Under the pieces are notes generated by a model. The model saw only the letters and a list, made by a program, of their open reading frames with translations, had not been told where the DNA came from and searched no databases. A stretch of 51,144 nt of DNA from Scenedesmus sp. ARA3 (Eukaryota > Chlorophyta > Chlorophyceae > Sphaeropleales > Scenedesmaceae): positions 56,890-108,033 of the forward strand of contig RWJK01001867.1 of NCBI GenBank assembly GCA_004335835.1, in the 5' to 3' direction. Positions 21,845 through 33,475 of this stretch are shown here, piece after piece. Both the position numbers and the translations under genes were made by a program. Within the stretch, counting starts at the first letter, position 1. Every line of letters begins with the position of its first letter.

Positions 21845-23866
21845 TTAGATCACATAGTCCAGGATGAAGTCCTCAATCTGGTCCATCGTCTGGCAGGGCT
21901 CTGAGCGCGACCCCTGCTTCACAATCCTTGCAGGCACACCCACCGCCACGCTGTGGCACGGCAGATCACTCACCACTACACTACCAGCACCAACCTTAGC
22001 GCCGCAGCCCACCGTCACATTGCCAAGCACACTAACACCAGCCCCTAGCAGCACACCATGGCCAATCGTCGGGTGACGAATGCCCTTGCCTGTGCCGCTG
22101 CCGCCGAGTGTGACATGGTGCAGCATGGACACGTTGTCTCCTACGACTGCTGTCTCGCCGACCACCACGCCTGTTGCGTGGTCGAGCAGGATGCCACGGC
22201 CGAAGGTTGCTGCTGGGTGGATGTCCACATGGAAGGCCTCACTGATGCGGCTCTGCAGCGCAACAGCAAGCATCTGCAAGCACAAACGCAGGACGCAGCG
22301 GCATCGACAGCAGTGCGTCAGTGCTGAAGCGAACTTGGGCAAAGATCAAGCAGACGCAATAGCTGTGGCTCATCTGATGCACCTGCTCGAACAGCAGCAG
22401 CGGATCAGGCCGGGCTGGGCTGAGCTTACACTCGGACAACACCAGCTGCCGCAGGCACAGCCGCCCCTGTCCTGCAAGCATCTGGGGGTGTCCTGTCGAT
22501 CTTCATATCAACAGCCAACCAGATAATGTCTGCGGCCATGCTCACCTTGCGCCCCTTGCCCCACAGGTGGTGTGCGATGCGGTGGCACTGGATGGCCTGG
22601 AACCCCTTGAAATACAGCAGGCACTGCGTGTACTTGTCACAAGCCGGGTCCCGGTCAAAGCAAGCCTGCATGTCTGCCAGCGCTGCCTCCACTATGCTGG
22701 GCTCCTCTTTGAAGCAGTCCTCAATAATCTTGACCAGCTGCGTGCTGTACAGCGTTGGGCTGGCCAGCTTGTTTGCTAGGATGAAGTTGAGGGACTTTTC
22801 GAAGCTGGAGTGCCCTAGGATGCTGCTGTATAGGAAGCTGGCCAGAGTGGGCTCTGCGTCTGCGTCTGCTTTCGCCTCCTGGCGGATGCGCTGCCAGATC
22901 TCCTGCTTGCTGAGGTGGTGCGGCAGCGGCCGCCAGCCCTGCGAGGGGTGGTAGTCTGCAGGAAAAGCAGAAGAAGAAGATGGAGAAGCAGAAGCAGGAG
23001 TTGTGGATGCGGAGTGGTTGAGGTATGGCAGAAGAACAGCCTGGGCAACAGCTTGCAGGACATGGCAAGGTGGCTACACCAGCAACCAGAACAAAAGTAG
23101 AGAATGCTTGCAGGGTGGAACAGGGCTCTTGTTCACTGCTGGTGCTGCAATGAACGCTCTGGTAAAGCCAGATCTACGCTGCTCACGACGCAGCTTTGCG
23201 ACAGGTTCACTGACCACAGCACGAGCATGCCCAGCTGCCTGCTGATAAATCGACTGCCTCTGCACACTGCTGCATGAATACAGCTGCAGTAGTGCCACAT
23301 CCACCCATGACGCATGGACAAGAAACACGCAACCCCGGCATGCAGGCATCAACTCAGCTGGGCTGCAACAGCTCCAGTGCCAGTGCAGCACACGACCCAC
23401 AACAAACACAGCATGATAGGGAAGGCCTGCTGCTTCGCTCAGCAAACTCTTACCGTCTGGAACTCCAGGTATGCTGATTGGCTGCATCACGACATCTGAG
23501 CTGGCCAGCCGAGCTGCCAGGGACTGCCTGACCTCATCCAGGTCTGTGGAGCTGCTGCTCAGCTGCGTCGAAATCTCGGGCGCCGCTGTGTTCGCCACTG
23601 TCAGGCGGGTTGTGCGTACTACAATACAAAAAATGCTCATGTAAGCCTCGGCATGCAGCAGCTTGGAACGCTGTGCGGCTGAAGCAAGAGGAGTGGCAGA
23701 GACCAGGCCTGTCACGCCCGCCACCCACCTGCAGGCCGCTGCGGCGCGACAACACGGCTTCCATGCTGTCTATTCTGCGTTCCAACTTGCCGCAGGACGC
23801 TACGCTGCTGTGCCAGCTGCATTTTCCCGGATTCGCAAGAGCGGGCCAGATGCTGGCCAGGCTCAA
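21845..23866 (-). CDS. Serine O-acetyltransferase (SAT), plant type
   Basis: Makes O-acetylserine from serine and acetyl-CoA, the committed step of cysteine synthesis. Exons 23866-23725, 23618-23454, 22955-22546 and 22273-21845 are in phase (381 codons). The first junction uses GTGGCG as donor and is the least certain. The N-terminal all-helical domain carries YFKGFQAIQCHRIAHHLW; the C-terminal left-handed beta helix carries ALQSRISEAFHVDIHP and LDHATG, with the catalytic Asp-His pair at the known 15-residue spacing, then VGETAVVGDNVSMLHHVTLGG and GAKVGAGSVV hexapeptides. It ends DYVI, the C-terminal tail type with Ile that docks into O-acetylserine (thiol) lyase in the cysteine synthase complex. 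The extra N-terminus (MSLASIWPAL...) may be an organelle presequence. No exon echoes are seen in its introns. Confidence 0.95.
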
Positions 23867-25080
23867 AGTGAATGCACAACAGACAATAAACAGTCAGCAG
23901 TGGATTCCGAAGGTGGCTTATGAGTTCTGTGATGTGCGCAGAGTCTTCTCAAGGTCGACACAAGCTTGCTGCAGGCTTGATACAGCACTGGCGCCGAGCA
24001 ACACAGTAATGAGAACAGACAGACGTGTCGTATGGGCCTGTTGCACTGATAACCAGCTGCAATGAGCAGTGCGCCCAAAGGTCTAAGAGTTAGAGGGACG
24101 GGGTGCAACAGGTGTGACAATGGCTGCTGCGCTATGTTTCCTCTGGCGGAAGGTGAAAACAATGACGAAAGCAAACGCTCCTTTGATCGAAGGTGCGTAG
24201 AAGGTTGTTGGCTTACTGCAACGGAAAAAAACAGACCAGAGTTCCAAGTTCCAACGTGGAATCACTGGTGCATGTGCGTCACTGAGCAACGGAAGGAGGA
24301 TGACTGTGATTACGCAAAAACTCAGCGTCGTGTCATTCGCTTGTGCGTGATGCATGCCCCTGGCCCTGTCTTCAGGATCCGTTCACAACCCTGGAGTCCA
24401 GGGTCATCGATGAAGCAAACACTGCACCAGCCACACAACACCCAGCCAAGCACCAAACACCCACGGCGCCTGGCGCTAATGCTAATGCCGTACGAAATTC
24501 CAGCAGAATGTTCGCCTGCTGCATCACTAGCAAGCACAGGGAACTGCCATCATGCAGTGAACTGCTGATGATGATACTGCCAGTCACCCAGTGTTCTGCA
24601 CAGTGCTTTTCACCGAGACCAGGATACCAATAACCAATCCATTTTTCACCAGCACTGCAGCTGCAGACCAATCTCACATTGTGCTGGAAGTGCATCCAAC
24701 AACCAACACCCTCCGTGCCCTGCTAGAGCGTAGTACACAACCGGGCCTGTACATGGCAACAAATAAAGTACGTGTGGTAGCTGCTGGGGTTGCATGCATC
24801 CACCAGCAGAGACTGCAAAATGCATGCCGCCTCAGATGGCCTGCCACACCTTGCCACCGGGCTTTGTGGAAGCAGAGAAAAGGCTTCACCACATGCGCTG
24901 CGGCCAAATTTGGCCAAATTGTTGCACTCAAGCTTGGCATGTGCTACTTGCCATCGCTGCGGCTTGATTAGCACTATAACGATGATGATGCATTCAATTT
25001 GCATGCCATGCGGCAGCCAACTGCCCTCAGCAGGCCAGCATGCACGCGATTGCCTTCGCAGAACCTGGCATAGCGAGCAT
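23867..25080. other. Intergenic region, no gene recognised
   Basis: About 1.2 kb between the acetyltransferase start and the 3' end of the ALMT-like gene, both minus strand. It should hold the acetyltransferase promoter. Open frames are short and of unlike composition to the neighbours; I see no domain or spliceable gene. Confidence 0.55.
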
Positions 25081-25084
25081 GTCT

Positions 25085-25190
25085 GCATGCCTTGACAGGC
25101 CGTGGGGTAGCGAGCATAAAGTCTGCATGCCGTCACAGGCCGTGCGATAGCGAGCATAAAGTCTTCATGCCGTCACAGGCCGTGCGGCAG
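25085..25190 (-). repeat. 40-bp tandem array derived from the ALMT-like stop region
   Basis: On the minus strand, the last codons CACGGCCTG plus TGA at 25173 are followed by GGCATGAAGACTTTATGCTC. The unit recurs with starts near 25174, 25134 and 25094, a 40-bp period, with diverging copies (CACGGCCTGTCAAGGCATG in the third). This is a second case of a gene whose stop-codon region is tandemly repeated into its 3' UTR. Confidence 0.85.
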
Positions 25191-28100
25191 TGAGCTGAGC
25201 ACCTTCTGCACCAGGCAGTACAGGTTGTCCATCTCCTGGATGAGCTCGTCCAGCAGGAACTGGAAGCTGTACCAGCGCGTCTGGGAAGTTGATGCAGCAG
25301 CGGCAGCAGCAGCGGCAGCAGCAGGCAGCAGCAATAGCATCAGAAGCTGCCCATCGAACTGCAGCCTCTGGTTTGCGGGCAAAGTTCTGGACACCGCAGC
25401 GAAAGATTGCTTACCTATGCTTTAGTAGTACAACAGGCGTCACAGGCGTGACGATGCTGTCGCACTTCAGGCCCAACAGCACCAAGCAGCAGCGTGTGCT
25501 GCTTGCAGTTTTCGCTTACAGCATTTTGTGCACAGCCTGCCTGCTACCAAACATACACCCACGCAATTGGAGCTGCATTTTCATGACACAGCCAGCCAGT
25601 CATCAAGCCAGCCAGCCAGTTGGCATGCTGTCACCTGGCAACCAACTCCAGCCCTCCCTACTCACCAACATCACAAACGTCATGCTCCCATGCATCGATG
25701 CAGCAGCAGCAGCTGCTGCAGCTGCGCCACTCGCAGCAGCTGCTGCTGCTGCAGCAGGCTCCGCAGCAGCCCTGCTGCCGCTGCCTGCCTGCTGCTGCAC
25801 CTCCAGCAGCTGCGCTGCTGCCTCTGCTGTGGTGGGGTCAGGGGCAGACACCGTGCTGAGATTCCGCATCAGGTCGCGCGCCGCCTGCTGCTGCTGCGGC
25901 GTCATGGCTGCAACAGCAGCCGCCAGTGCAGAACCTGCTGCTACGCTGGCTTGCCGATCTACTGCTGCTCGTCCTGCTGATCCAGGCAAAATGCAGCTGT
26001 TCTGCCGATGCGCGGCTCCTGCGCCTGCCCTCTGCAGCTTTACAGCTGCCATAACAGCCAATGGTGTCATCTTTGACCGGATGAGGCTGCTGCCGAGCCC
26101 TGCTGACCCTGCTGCTGCTGCTGCTGGTTCCACAGCAGCGCCTGCAGCTGACAGGTACCGCTGCAAATCAGGTGTGCCCTTGTGGCCAGCAGCAGCACCA
26201 GCAGCAGCAGCAGGCTCGGCAGCTGCTGTAGCGCCTTCGGGCAAGTCTGACACATCAAAGATCAGGTCGCCTTGTGAGTCTGCATGAGCCGGCCCTGCTG
26301 CTGCTGCTGCTGCTGCTGTTATTTGTGCTTGGAATGCAGGGCTGCTTGTAACAAGCGGCCCTCGCTGCTGCTGCTGCTGCTGCGGCGGCGGCGGCGGTGG
26401 CGGTGAAAGCAGCTGTGGTGATTCTGCTCGGATCGGAGCACTGAGGCCTTCAAGCGTCAAGCTGTCATACAGCTGCGCAGGTCTTGCTGCTGCTGCTGCT
26501 GCTGCAGTGTAAGCAGCAGCCTCCATTGGATGCTGGCCGCTGCTGCCAATCATCTGGCCATCGCTGCCACAAAATGTGACAAAGGCAACCTGCCGTGACG
26601 GCGGCAAAGGGGCTGCCAGCAGCTGCTGCACATGCAGGCCTGCATTGCCTGCAGCGCCAGCTGCTGCTGCAGGCCCTGCTGTGCTAGTGGTGCGCCAAAA
26701 CAACGGAGATAGCGGCGCAGCATCTGCGGCAGCTACTGCTGCAGCACCGGGCCGCTGCAGCTGCGCGACACTCGGCGTCAGCAGCCGAGCATGCAGTGCT
26801 GCATTCGCATCAGCAGCACCAGCAGGTGCAAAGACACTCCTACTGAGGCCTGCTGCTGCTACAGCTGCTGCTGCTGCTGGCGAGGTTGGGATGCTGCCAG
26901 CGCGCACTGGCCGCACAGGGGGCCGGTTTGCTGCCAAGTCCTGGATCAGCTGTGCATGGCTGGCCTCACTGATGTCCAGGATCCTGTTACATAACAAGAA
27001 TACCATGGCAGAAGTGTGGGTTGAGAGAGTGGACCTATTCATTTTGAAAAATCAGCCACAGTCGCAGTGTGTGCGTTTCGGTTGGTCATGTCACAACAAA
27101 TCAGCAAAGGACCTTGTATGACACCGATGGTGGTGCGCTGGCAACTGGTGCTGCAAACACACGACGTGTGCAGCAGACGCGCATGAAAGCACGTGCCGAG
27201 GCATACATACGCATCTGAGGACGGAGGTGTCAACACATGCATAGAGAAAGCATGCACAAAGGCATGTGTCAGGCGGCCAACCTGGGTGCGAAACACATTG
27301 ATTGCATATCCTCTGTGCATAGCACTCTGCCTCACCTGTCAACCAGATCATCAAGCTGCTTGAAGTTGTCAATCAAGATGCTGTTCTTGTTTGGAAACGC
27401 CTCAACCTGCATGAGGCAGCACATGAGCAGCGCGCAAGGGCAAGATGTGCTGCATAAGTACACAACAAGATGGTGCCAGGATCAACATGGTAACTATTAT
27501 CCCTCATAAGAACACAACATAAGTGTGCATGTTCACTAGTGCATCGTCACAGCTGCCACTGAGTCAGGGAATGTCACTGACAGCAGGAAAAGGGAGCTGC
27601 TCGTAAGTCAAACGCTCGCGCAACTTTACACATGCACATAACCAGCAAGCTAGTGATGGCGCACAAGAAAAGCAATGATCCGGCAGTCTGGCAGAGTACC
27701 GTCAGCACTATACCAGCAGCAGCAGCAGCACTGCTGATGGCAGCAGCAGCAGCAGCAGCACTGCTGCTGGCAGCAGCAGCAGCAAGCACATGCCGGGCAC
27801 ATGCCGTGTGCCAGCGCCCACCAGTACACCCAGCGCTGCGCTCATGCCCTGGCAACCACAGTTGTGCATGTGCATGTGCATGTGCATGTACATGTGCATG
27901 TGCAAGCTTATGCCAGCGCCCTCACCAGCACGCCCAGTGCCGCGCTCGGTCGTGGCAAACACATGCAAACAGAGATGTGCTGACATGGCAAGCACATGCC
28001 GGAAAGAAGCCTATATGCCAGCGCCCCTCACCAGCACGCCCAGCGCTGCGCGTTAATGTGCCAACCACAATTGTGCATGTGCATGTGCATGTGCAGTACA

Positions 28101-29245
28101 TGCCAGGCGCAAGCCTATATGCCAGCACCCTCACCAGTACACCCAGCGCTGCGCGCATGCCCTGGCAACCACATTTGTGCATATGCATATGCATGTGCAT
28201 GTGCATGTGCATGTGCATGTACATGTACATGCCAGGTGCAAGCCTATATGCCAGCCAGGCCTCATCAGCACGCCCAGCGCTGCGCTCATGCCCTGGCAAC
28301 ACAGTTGTGCATATGCATATGCATATGCATGTACATGTACATGCCAGGTGCAAGCCTATGCCAGCGCCCTCACCAGCACGCCCAGCGCTGCGCTCATGCC
28401 CTGGCCCAGCTGCAGCAGCAGGTCGCCCATGTTGCTGCCGGGAGGCAGCGCAGACAGCACCTCGTCAAAGCCCTGCAGAGCGGCAGCAGCAGCAGCAGCA
28501 GCATTTCTTAAAACAGGGAGGCAGCAGCATTTGGGGACAGCACCTCGTCAAAGCCCCGCGGGCCGGCAGCAGTAGCAGCAGCAGCAGCATTTCTCAAAGA
28601 GCAAGGCAGGATTTGGAGACAGCACCTCGTCAAAGTTCTGCGGGCCGGCAGCGGCGGCAGCAGCAGCAGCAGCAGCGTTTCGCAAAACAGAGGACAACTT
28701 TGATGCCTTGCGGCGCATAGACACCGCCATGCTGACAAAGGGGAGGCGATCATCACAGCCATAGACACAGTTAAGCGACAGCGTCACAGCGCATCTCAAT
28801 GACAATGTGCTATGTCACCACGGTAAGTGTTGGACAAACAGGCTGCCTGCATTCGCCACACATACACAAGTACACACCTGTGAGTAGTCCAAGTGCACGG
28901 TCCACAGCAGCCGTGCCATTACACGCACACTCGTGGCCAGCTGGCTGACACTGCATGCATGCACAGCACAAACCCACACATACACGCACCTGCGAGTAGT
29001 CAAGATGTACTGTCCAAAGCAGCCTTGCCATCACGCGCACACTCGTGGCCAGCTCCTCAAGCAGCGCAGTGGGCAGCCGCCAGCGCCGCGGCAGCAGCCA
29101 GTTGATGAAAGCTCGATTGAAGAACAAAGGAATGAACACGTAGTGGCCCCAGGCGTGGTGCAGGTACACCTCGCTGTCTGCGAGCGCGATGTGCTCCTTG
29201 ACCTGCAGCGGCAGCGGCAGCGGCAGCGGCAGCAGCAGCAGCAGC

Positions 29246-29293
<48 letters not shown>

Positions 29294-29573
29294 TTCGATC
29301 AAGCCTTCTGAGCGCAGCACTATCAGACGGCTTGAATGACGCTATCCTCTCATGCTACCCTCTCTGCATATGACCACCAGGTATTTATGCTTTGTGCAGC
29401 AGCCTTGCAATTGACTATCCAAAGGATCTGATAAGCTATGGCCTAGCCTTGTTTGAATAGACTGATGGACATCAGCTTGCACCCACCCACCTTGAACATG
29501 GACTGGTAGACTGATGTCAGCACAGCCTCACACTTGATTTCGTACTGCTCCATGATCTTCTCATATGCAGAGC

Positions 29574-29604
<31 letters not shown>

Positions 29605-31654
29605 TCCACTGGCTGCTGTTGCACCCACCCCTGACGCTGCAAACGGCGACCCAGCAACTCGGCCCTGCTGTTGCTGCTGCTGCTGCTGTAGTGCAGCAGA
29701 CTTTGGGAGGTTCAAGCCTGACAGCAGCAGCTCCGAATGCTCAATAGGTATGGGGCTCGGGGCGTTGGAGAAAGCCCCTGCTGCGCTGCTGGCTGTGCTG
29801 TGCTGCAGCGCTTGTGTCAGCTGTGACACCCGGCCATTGCCAGACTTGCAGACAGGCTTTTGGCCGTCACCAACTGCTGCTGCTGCTGCTGTTTGCATGG
29901 CTTCTCCAGCAGCTGCTGGCTGGGCTGATCCTGCCTGCAGCGGTGCTGCTGCTGCTGGTAGCATCCCTGCCTCTGGATCGCTGTCTGGAAGCGGCACGTA
30001 CCCATTTTTTTCGCCGCTACTGCTGCGCCACCAGCTCCATCTGCCAAACAGGCCACTGAACCAGCCTTTTTGGGTGGATCTGAGCTGGCTCGCTCCTGCT
30101 GCTGCAGTGCCTGGCGGAAGCACCTCCCAGCCCTCAGCAGCTGCAGCTGCAGCAGCGCTGGGGGCTGCTGCAGCTGCAGCAGCAGCGGCTGCCGCTGCCT
30201 CCTCCGCGCGTGCTTTGGCTGCTGCCTGCTTTAGCTGTTCTGCGGCTTCCAGTTTGCTGGTCCACACCTACAGGGGGCATTGCAGACAGGAGACAGATAT
30301 TGTTTCTGTTCCAAAAAGGTTCCTTACAAGTTGTGCTGCAAATCACCAATGCCTGTGGTCAAACGCAAACAGAGCCGACCGCACGTGTTCTCTCCTGCTC
30401 CAAGTTATGGCCAGCCAATGTCTTGCACAGCATCAGACACTGACATGGTGCAATTGCACGTGTTTGCAAACATGTGTTGGTTCCACTGCACTAGGCAGCA
30501 AAGCATGCAGCACTGCTGCGGGTCTCACCAAGGTGTTCAGCTCTGTGAGCAGCTTCAGGCCATTCTTCAGTTCCCTGCACACACCCAGCAGATAAATATA
30601 AAAGGCTGCTGCACCTCCTGGGGCAGTAAGCCATCACCGTGTCACGTGTGTTGTGGCGCGGCAGGTGTAACCCACATGGAAAACATACATGCGCAGTAAG
30701 AGAGGCAACGTGCAGCACAGCAATCGCCATACAATGCCTACACGCGCTGCATGACGCTGTACGTAATCCACAGCTCAGCACACACTGATGCCTGTATGCC
30801 CCAGCAGGCGCAGACCCAAGCTTTGCAGCAACCAGCACCTAAAGCTACGTGCCAGTCAGCAGTACACAGTGTAGCAGCTAGGGCTCTGTGACTCTGACAT
30901 ACTTATCATGACATGTCAAAGCCAGCGCAGCGTAGTGATGATGCCGCCGCTGACTATGCTGACTCCCTATGTTATGTCTAGCACAGCGCACTGCAGTGAC
31001 TTGATGGTTGCGCTCTTGGGCAGCACAACGATGGTGAGCCCCATGAACAGCAGCACGCCGCACACGATGCCGCCGGTGACTATGCTGACTCACTAATGTT
31101 ATGTCCAGCACAGCGCACCGTAGTGACTCGATGGTTGCGCTCTTGGGCAGCACGATGATGGTGAGCCCCATGAACAGCAGCACGCCGCACACGATGCCGC
31201 CGGTGCGCAGCAGCGCCACGCCCAGCGCGCTCTTGCTGTCCTTGCTGTGCGCGCCAAACGTGACCTGTGTGGATGTAGAGGCGAGGCATCAGTAGAGATC
31301 AATATTTAATTTTCCTTGTCTCCACTGCCAAGGATCCTGTGATGCTGCAGGGGGCACTGCCATCTTTGACGTGCTTATTCGTAATGCCATACAAGCAGAT
31401 GCAACAGACAGAGCGCCCGCCAATTCCAAGCAACAGGCTGCAGCAAAAGTGGCAGTCATTAAATCAAACATCTTGCATTAATGCTGCATGGGCCCGACTC
31501 ACGATGAGGAAGGTGATGACGAACAGCCGCATGGATGCGTCCAGCTTGTAGCGGTTGGACAGCCAGCAGCTCACAAAGCCCACCAGGGCAGCACAGGCCA
31601 CCATGAACACCTGGTCCCAGCCGTCAGGAAGCAGCATGATGCCATAGTCGTACA

Positions 31655-31687
<33 letters not shown>

Positions 31688-31925
31688 GGCAGCAGTGGCA
31701 GCAGTGTGCAAAGTGAACGCGAAGGCCGGGTACTTGTGGTTATGCTTTGAACTGGCAGCGACCACTGTAGGGCACACACTTGCAACACTGCAACTTGTAC
31801 CAGGCACATTCCCAACATGGCCACACTTGTAAGCAATAACAACACACGGTGCTAGCTGTCGGCCGGCTGGTGTCTGCTGCCAGCATACTATGCTTCCTGA
31901 TACCGCCCATACCAATACTGCCAAA

Positions 31926-31957
<32 letters not shown>

Positions 31958-32485
31958 GCTCACCAGGAACCCCAGCATCCCGCCAGTGAGTGTGCCCAGC
32001 GTGCGCTCATACGACAGCTGTGCCACCTTGCCTATCAGCGGCGATGCAGCCACCACTGCACACGTGGCACCAGCCCAGTTGCAGCTCTGCACCACCTCGT
32101 CGCCCCACTCCTCCCTGTACTGCTCTGCAGGCAGTGACAGTGGCAGCGGTGCCGCCGTACTGAAAATGCTAACATTTATACAGTTCCTGAAATCCGGACG
32201 ACTCAAGCGCTATTGTTTTAAAATGCAGCATGCATTACTTGCAGCAGCTGCACATAAGCATACACGGACGCTGCATTCGTGCTCAACATGCCATGAGCTG
32301 CAAGGCTCGTCCGCGAGGGCTTTGCTGCGCAGGATGCAACAGCAGCGCAAGCTATGCGTCCTGCAGTCTGGATCATTGCCTGCCATTGTATACATCACAT
32401 GCCGCCCCAACAGCTGCCGTCAAGTGGTGATACCCTACCCCAACAGCATGCCCTGCGTGCCGCTCGAGCTGTTGCCACTGCTGCC

Positions 32486-32519
<34 letters not shown>

Positions 32520-32651
32520 ACCTGGCACTGCCCACAGCGTGAGGCCCAGCGTGGTGAAAAACACCAACCCCAGTGACAGCCGAATGGCGCGCCGCTCCCA
32601 GTCAGGCACCTGGCTGACCTTCAGCAGCACCCTGCTGCTGCTGAATGTCAT
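25173..32651 (-). CDS. ALMT/FUSC-like multi-pass membrane protein with long disordered insert
   Basis: Exons 32651-32522, 32124-31964, 31655-31503, 31264-31119, 30574-30529, 30267-29491, 29202-28990, 28472-28374, 27406-27336, 26983-25666 and 25280-25173 are all in phase (1,074 codons). The first four exons encode hydrophobic segments in the order of the ALMT/aromatic-acid-exporter type: LSLGLVFFTTLGLTLWAV, SPLIGKVAQLSYERTLGTLTGG, VFMVACAALVGFVSCWL after YDYG, and GGIVCGVLLFMGLTIIVLPKS. This suggests an anion or organic-acid channel or exporter in plasma membrane or tonoplast. Cytosolic-looking parts follow: helices (WRLPTALLEELATSVRVMARLL), a 440-residue Ala/Gln/Pro-rich exon, and FQFLLDELIQEMDNLYCLV. 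A plant ALMT is about half this length. Introns hold echoes of at least four exons. Substrate cannot be told. Confidence 0.65.
27790..28400 (-). repeat. Roughly 120-bp tandem array of an exon end plus TGCATG microsatellite
   Basis: The end of exon 28472-28374 (CATGAGCGCAGCGCTGGGCG then TGCTGGTGAGGGCGCTGGC) recurs near 28263, 28132, 28030, 27923 and 27815, each followed on the minus strand by GGCATATAGGCTTG and, in most, by arrays of alternating TGCATG/TGTACA hexamers. Copies differ in hexamer number. The whole array lies in the intron before exon 27406-27336. Confidence 0.88.
28500..28670 (-). repeat. Echoes of an exon start (FDEVLS)
   Basis: The start of exon 28472-28374 (GGCTTTGACGAGGTGCTGTC) is duplicated near 28558 and 28641 as GGCTTTGACGAGGTGCTGTCCCC and AACTTTGACGAGGTGCTGTCTCC, each after a CTG/CGG run, with a period of about 85 bp. 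A frame at about 28770-28600 (SMRRKASKLSSVL) crosses the last copy but does not fit phase. Confidence 0.8.
28878..28940 (-). repeat. 63-nt in-frame echo exon in the ALMT-like gene
   Basis: Copy of the end of exon 29202-28990, encoding LATSVRVMARLLWTVHLDYSQ. It has a CCAG acceptor and GTGTGT donor, 21 open codons and phase 0 at both ends, matching the flanking junction. Nucleotide changes against the parent are mostly silent (for example GTAATGGCACGG against GTGATGGCAAGG). Confidence 0.82.
30920..31204 (-). repeat. 126-bp tandem copies of the last membrane-helix exon, one a 93-nt in-frame echo exon
   Basis: The 3' part of exon 31264-31119 plus following intron is repeated with a 126-bp period (anchor GACTATGCTGACTC at 30952 and 31078). 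The copy 31084-30992 has acceptor GTCAG, donor GTGCGC, 31 open codons and phase 2 at both ends, as the flanking junction needs. It would encode a second copy of the membrane helix GGIVCGVLLFMGLTIVVLPKS. A third copy near 30960-30930 has lost its donor GT. Confidence 0.87.
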
Positions 32652-33475
32652 GCTGCAGCAGGGCTCAGCTGTAGCAGCGGGTTTTCAGGTTTGCTCAGGC
32701 CTGCATGCAGCTGGCACTTCGCCTGCTAGCAGCGCTGGGCAGGTAGATGCTCTGCAGGGCCAGCAGCGTTGGAGATGCTTGGTCTGCTGGATATGAGTTG
32801 TTGAAGTTTAGGCAGGGGCTGTTGTACATGGCTGCAGTTGCAAACATGGCAGGGAGTTGGGACAGTGAGTGCCCGCTATGCCACGTGGTGGCCATGTGTC
32901 TACAGATGCTTGTAAAGCCCTGCAAGTCCAGTGACCCAGTGTGGGAGCAAGCCAGACCATGATCGTGTGGAGGCAATGATATAACCAAAGCAAACACAAA
33001 TGAAAGCCCAAGCTCACATCAATAAAGGCCCAGCGCCTGGTGTTTGTGCTCTCTTCCTCAGGTCTGGGACTACTGGTACACCCCAGGGCACAACTCCCAG
33101 CGTCGGGCCTCGGGCAACTGCTGGTGCAACCAAAGGCATTCGGTACTTCAGAGAGGTCTGCTGTCCGCTTACAGGATCAGGCAGCTTTCAGCCTGACCCT
33201 AAGCCCGAGCAGTGAGTCAGTGACAAAGTCGTGGGCGTTGAACTGTCGATCAGGGCACCAGGACCACGCTATCAGGGTCTGGCTGGCTTGAATAGTAGTG
33301 ACGTGCATGTTAGCTGCATTGCGCATGCCTGCAGCGTCTGCCTGCTTTACGGGTGCAGAAACAGGTCACCAAGGTCGCTAGTGGGGCAGGCGGCACTCTG
33401 TTAGGCTGTCTTTATTGAAAGTTTGTATGCTACCGACACTGATTTGACTGCATCGGGGCAACAGCAAGCTGAGAT
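32652..33475. promoter_or_regulatory. Shared divergent promoter region
   Basis: About 820 bp separates the ATG of the ALMT-like gene (minus) from that of the NLP-like gene (plus), so it should contain both promoters and 5' UTRs. I see no clear TATA box or known motif and no coding sequence. Confidence 0.4.

Noticed and set aside
23867..24570. Extra 5' exons of the acetyltransferase
   Set aside because: Frames here show no conserved residues or phase-compatible donors, and the ATG at 23866 already gives a plausible presequence.
28600..28805. Exon SMRRKASKLSSVL in the ALMT-like gene
   Set aside because: No acceptor gives the needed phase, and exons 29202-28990 and 28472-28374 join directly in phase 0.
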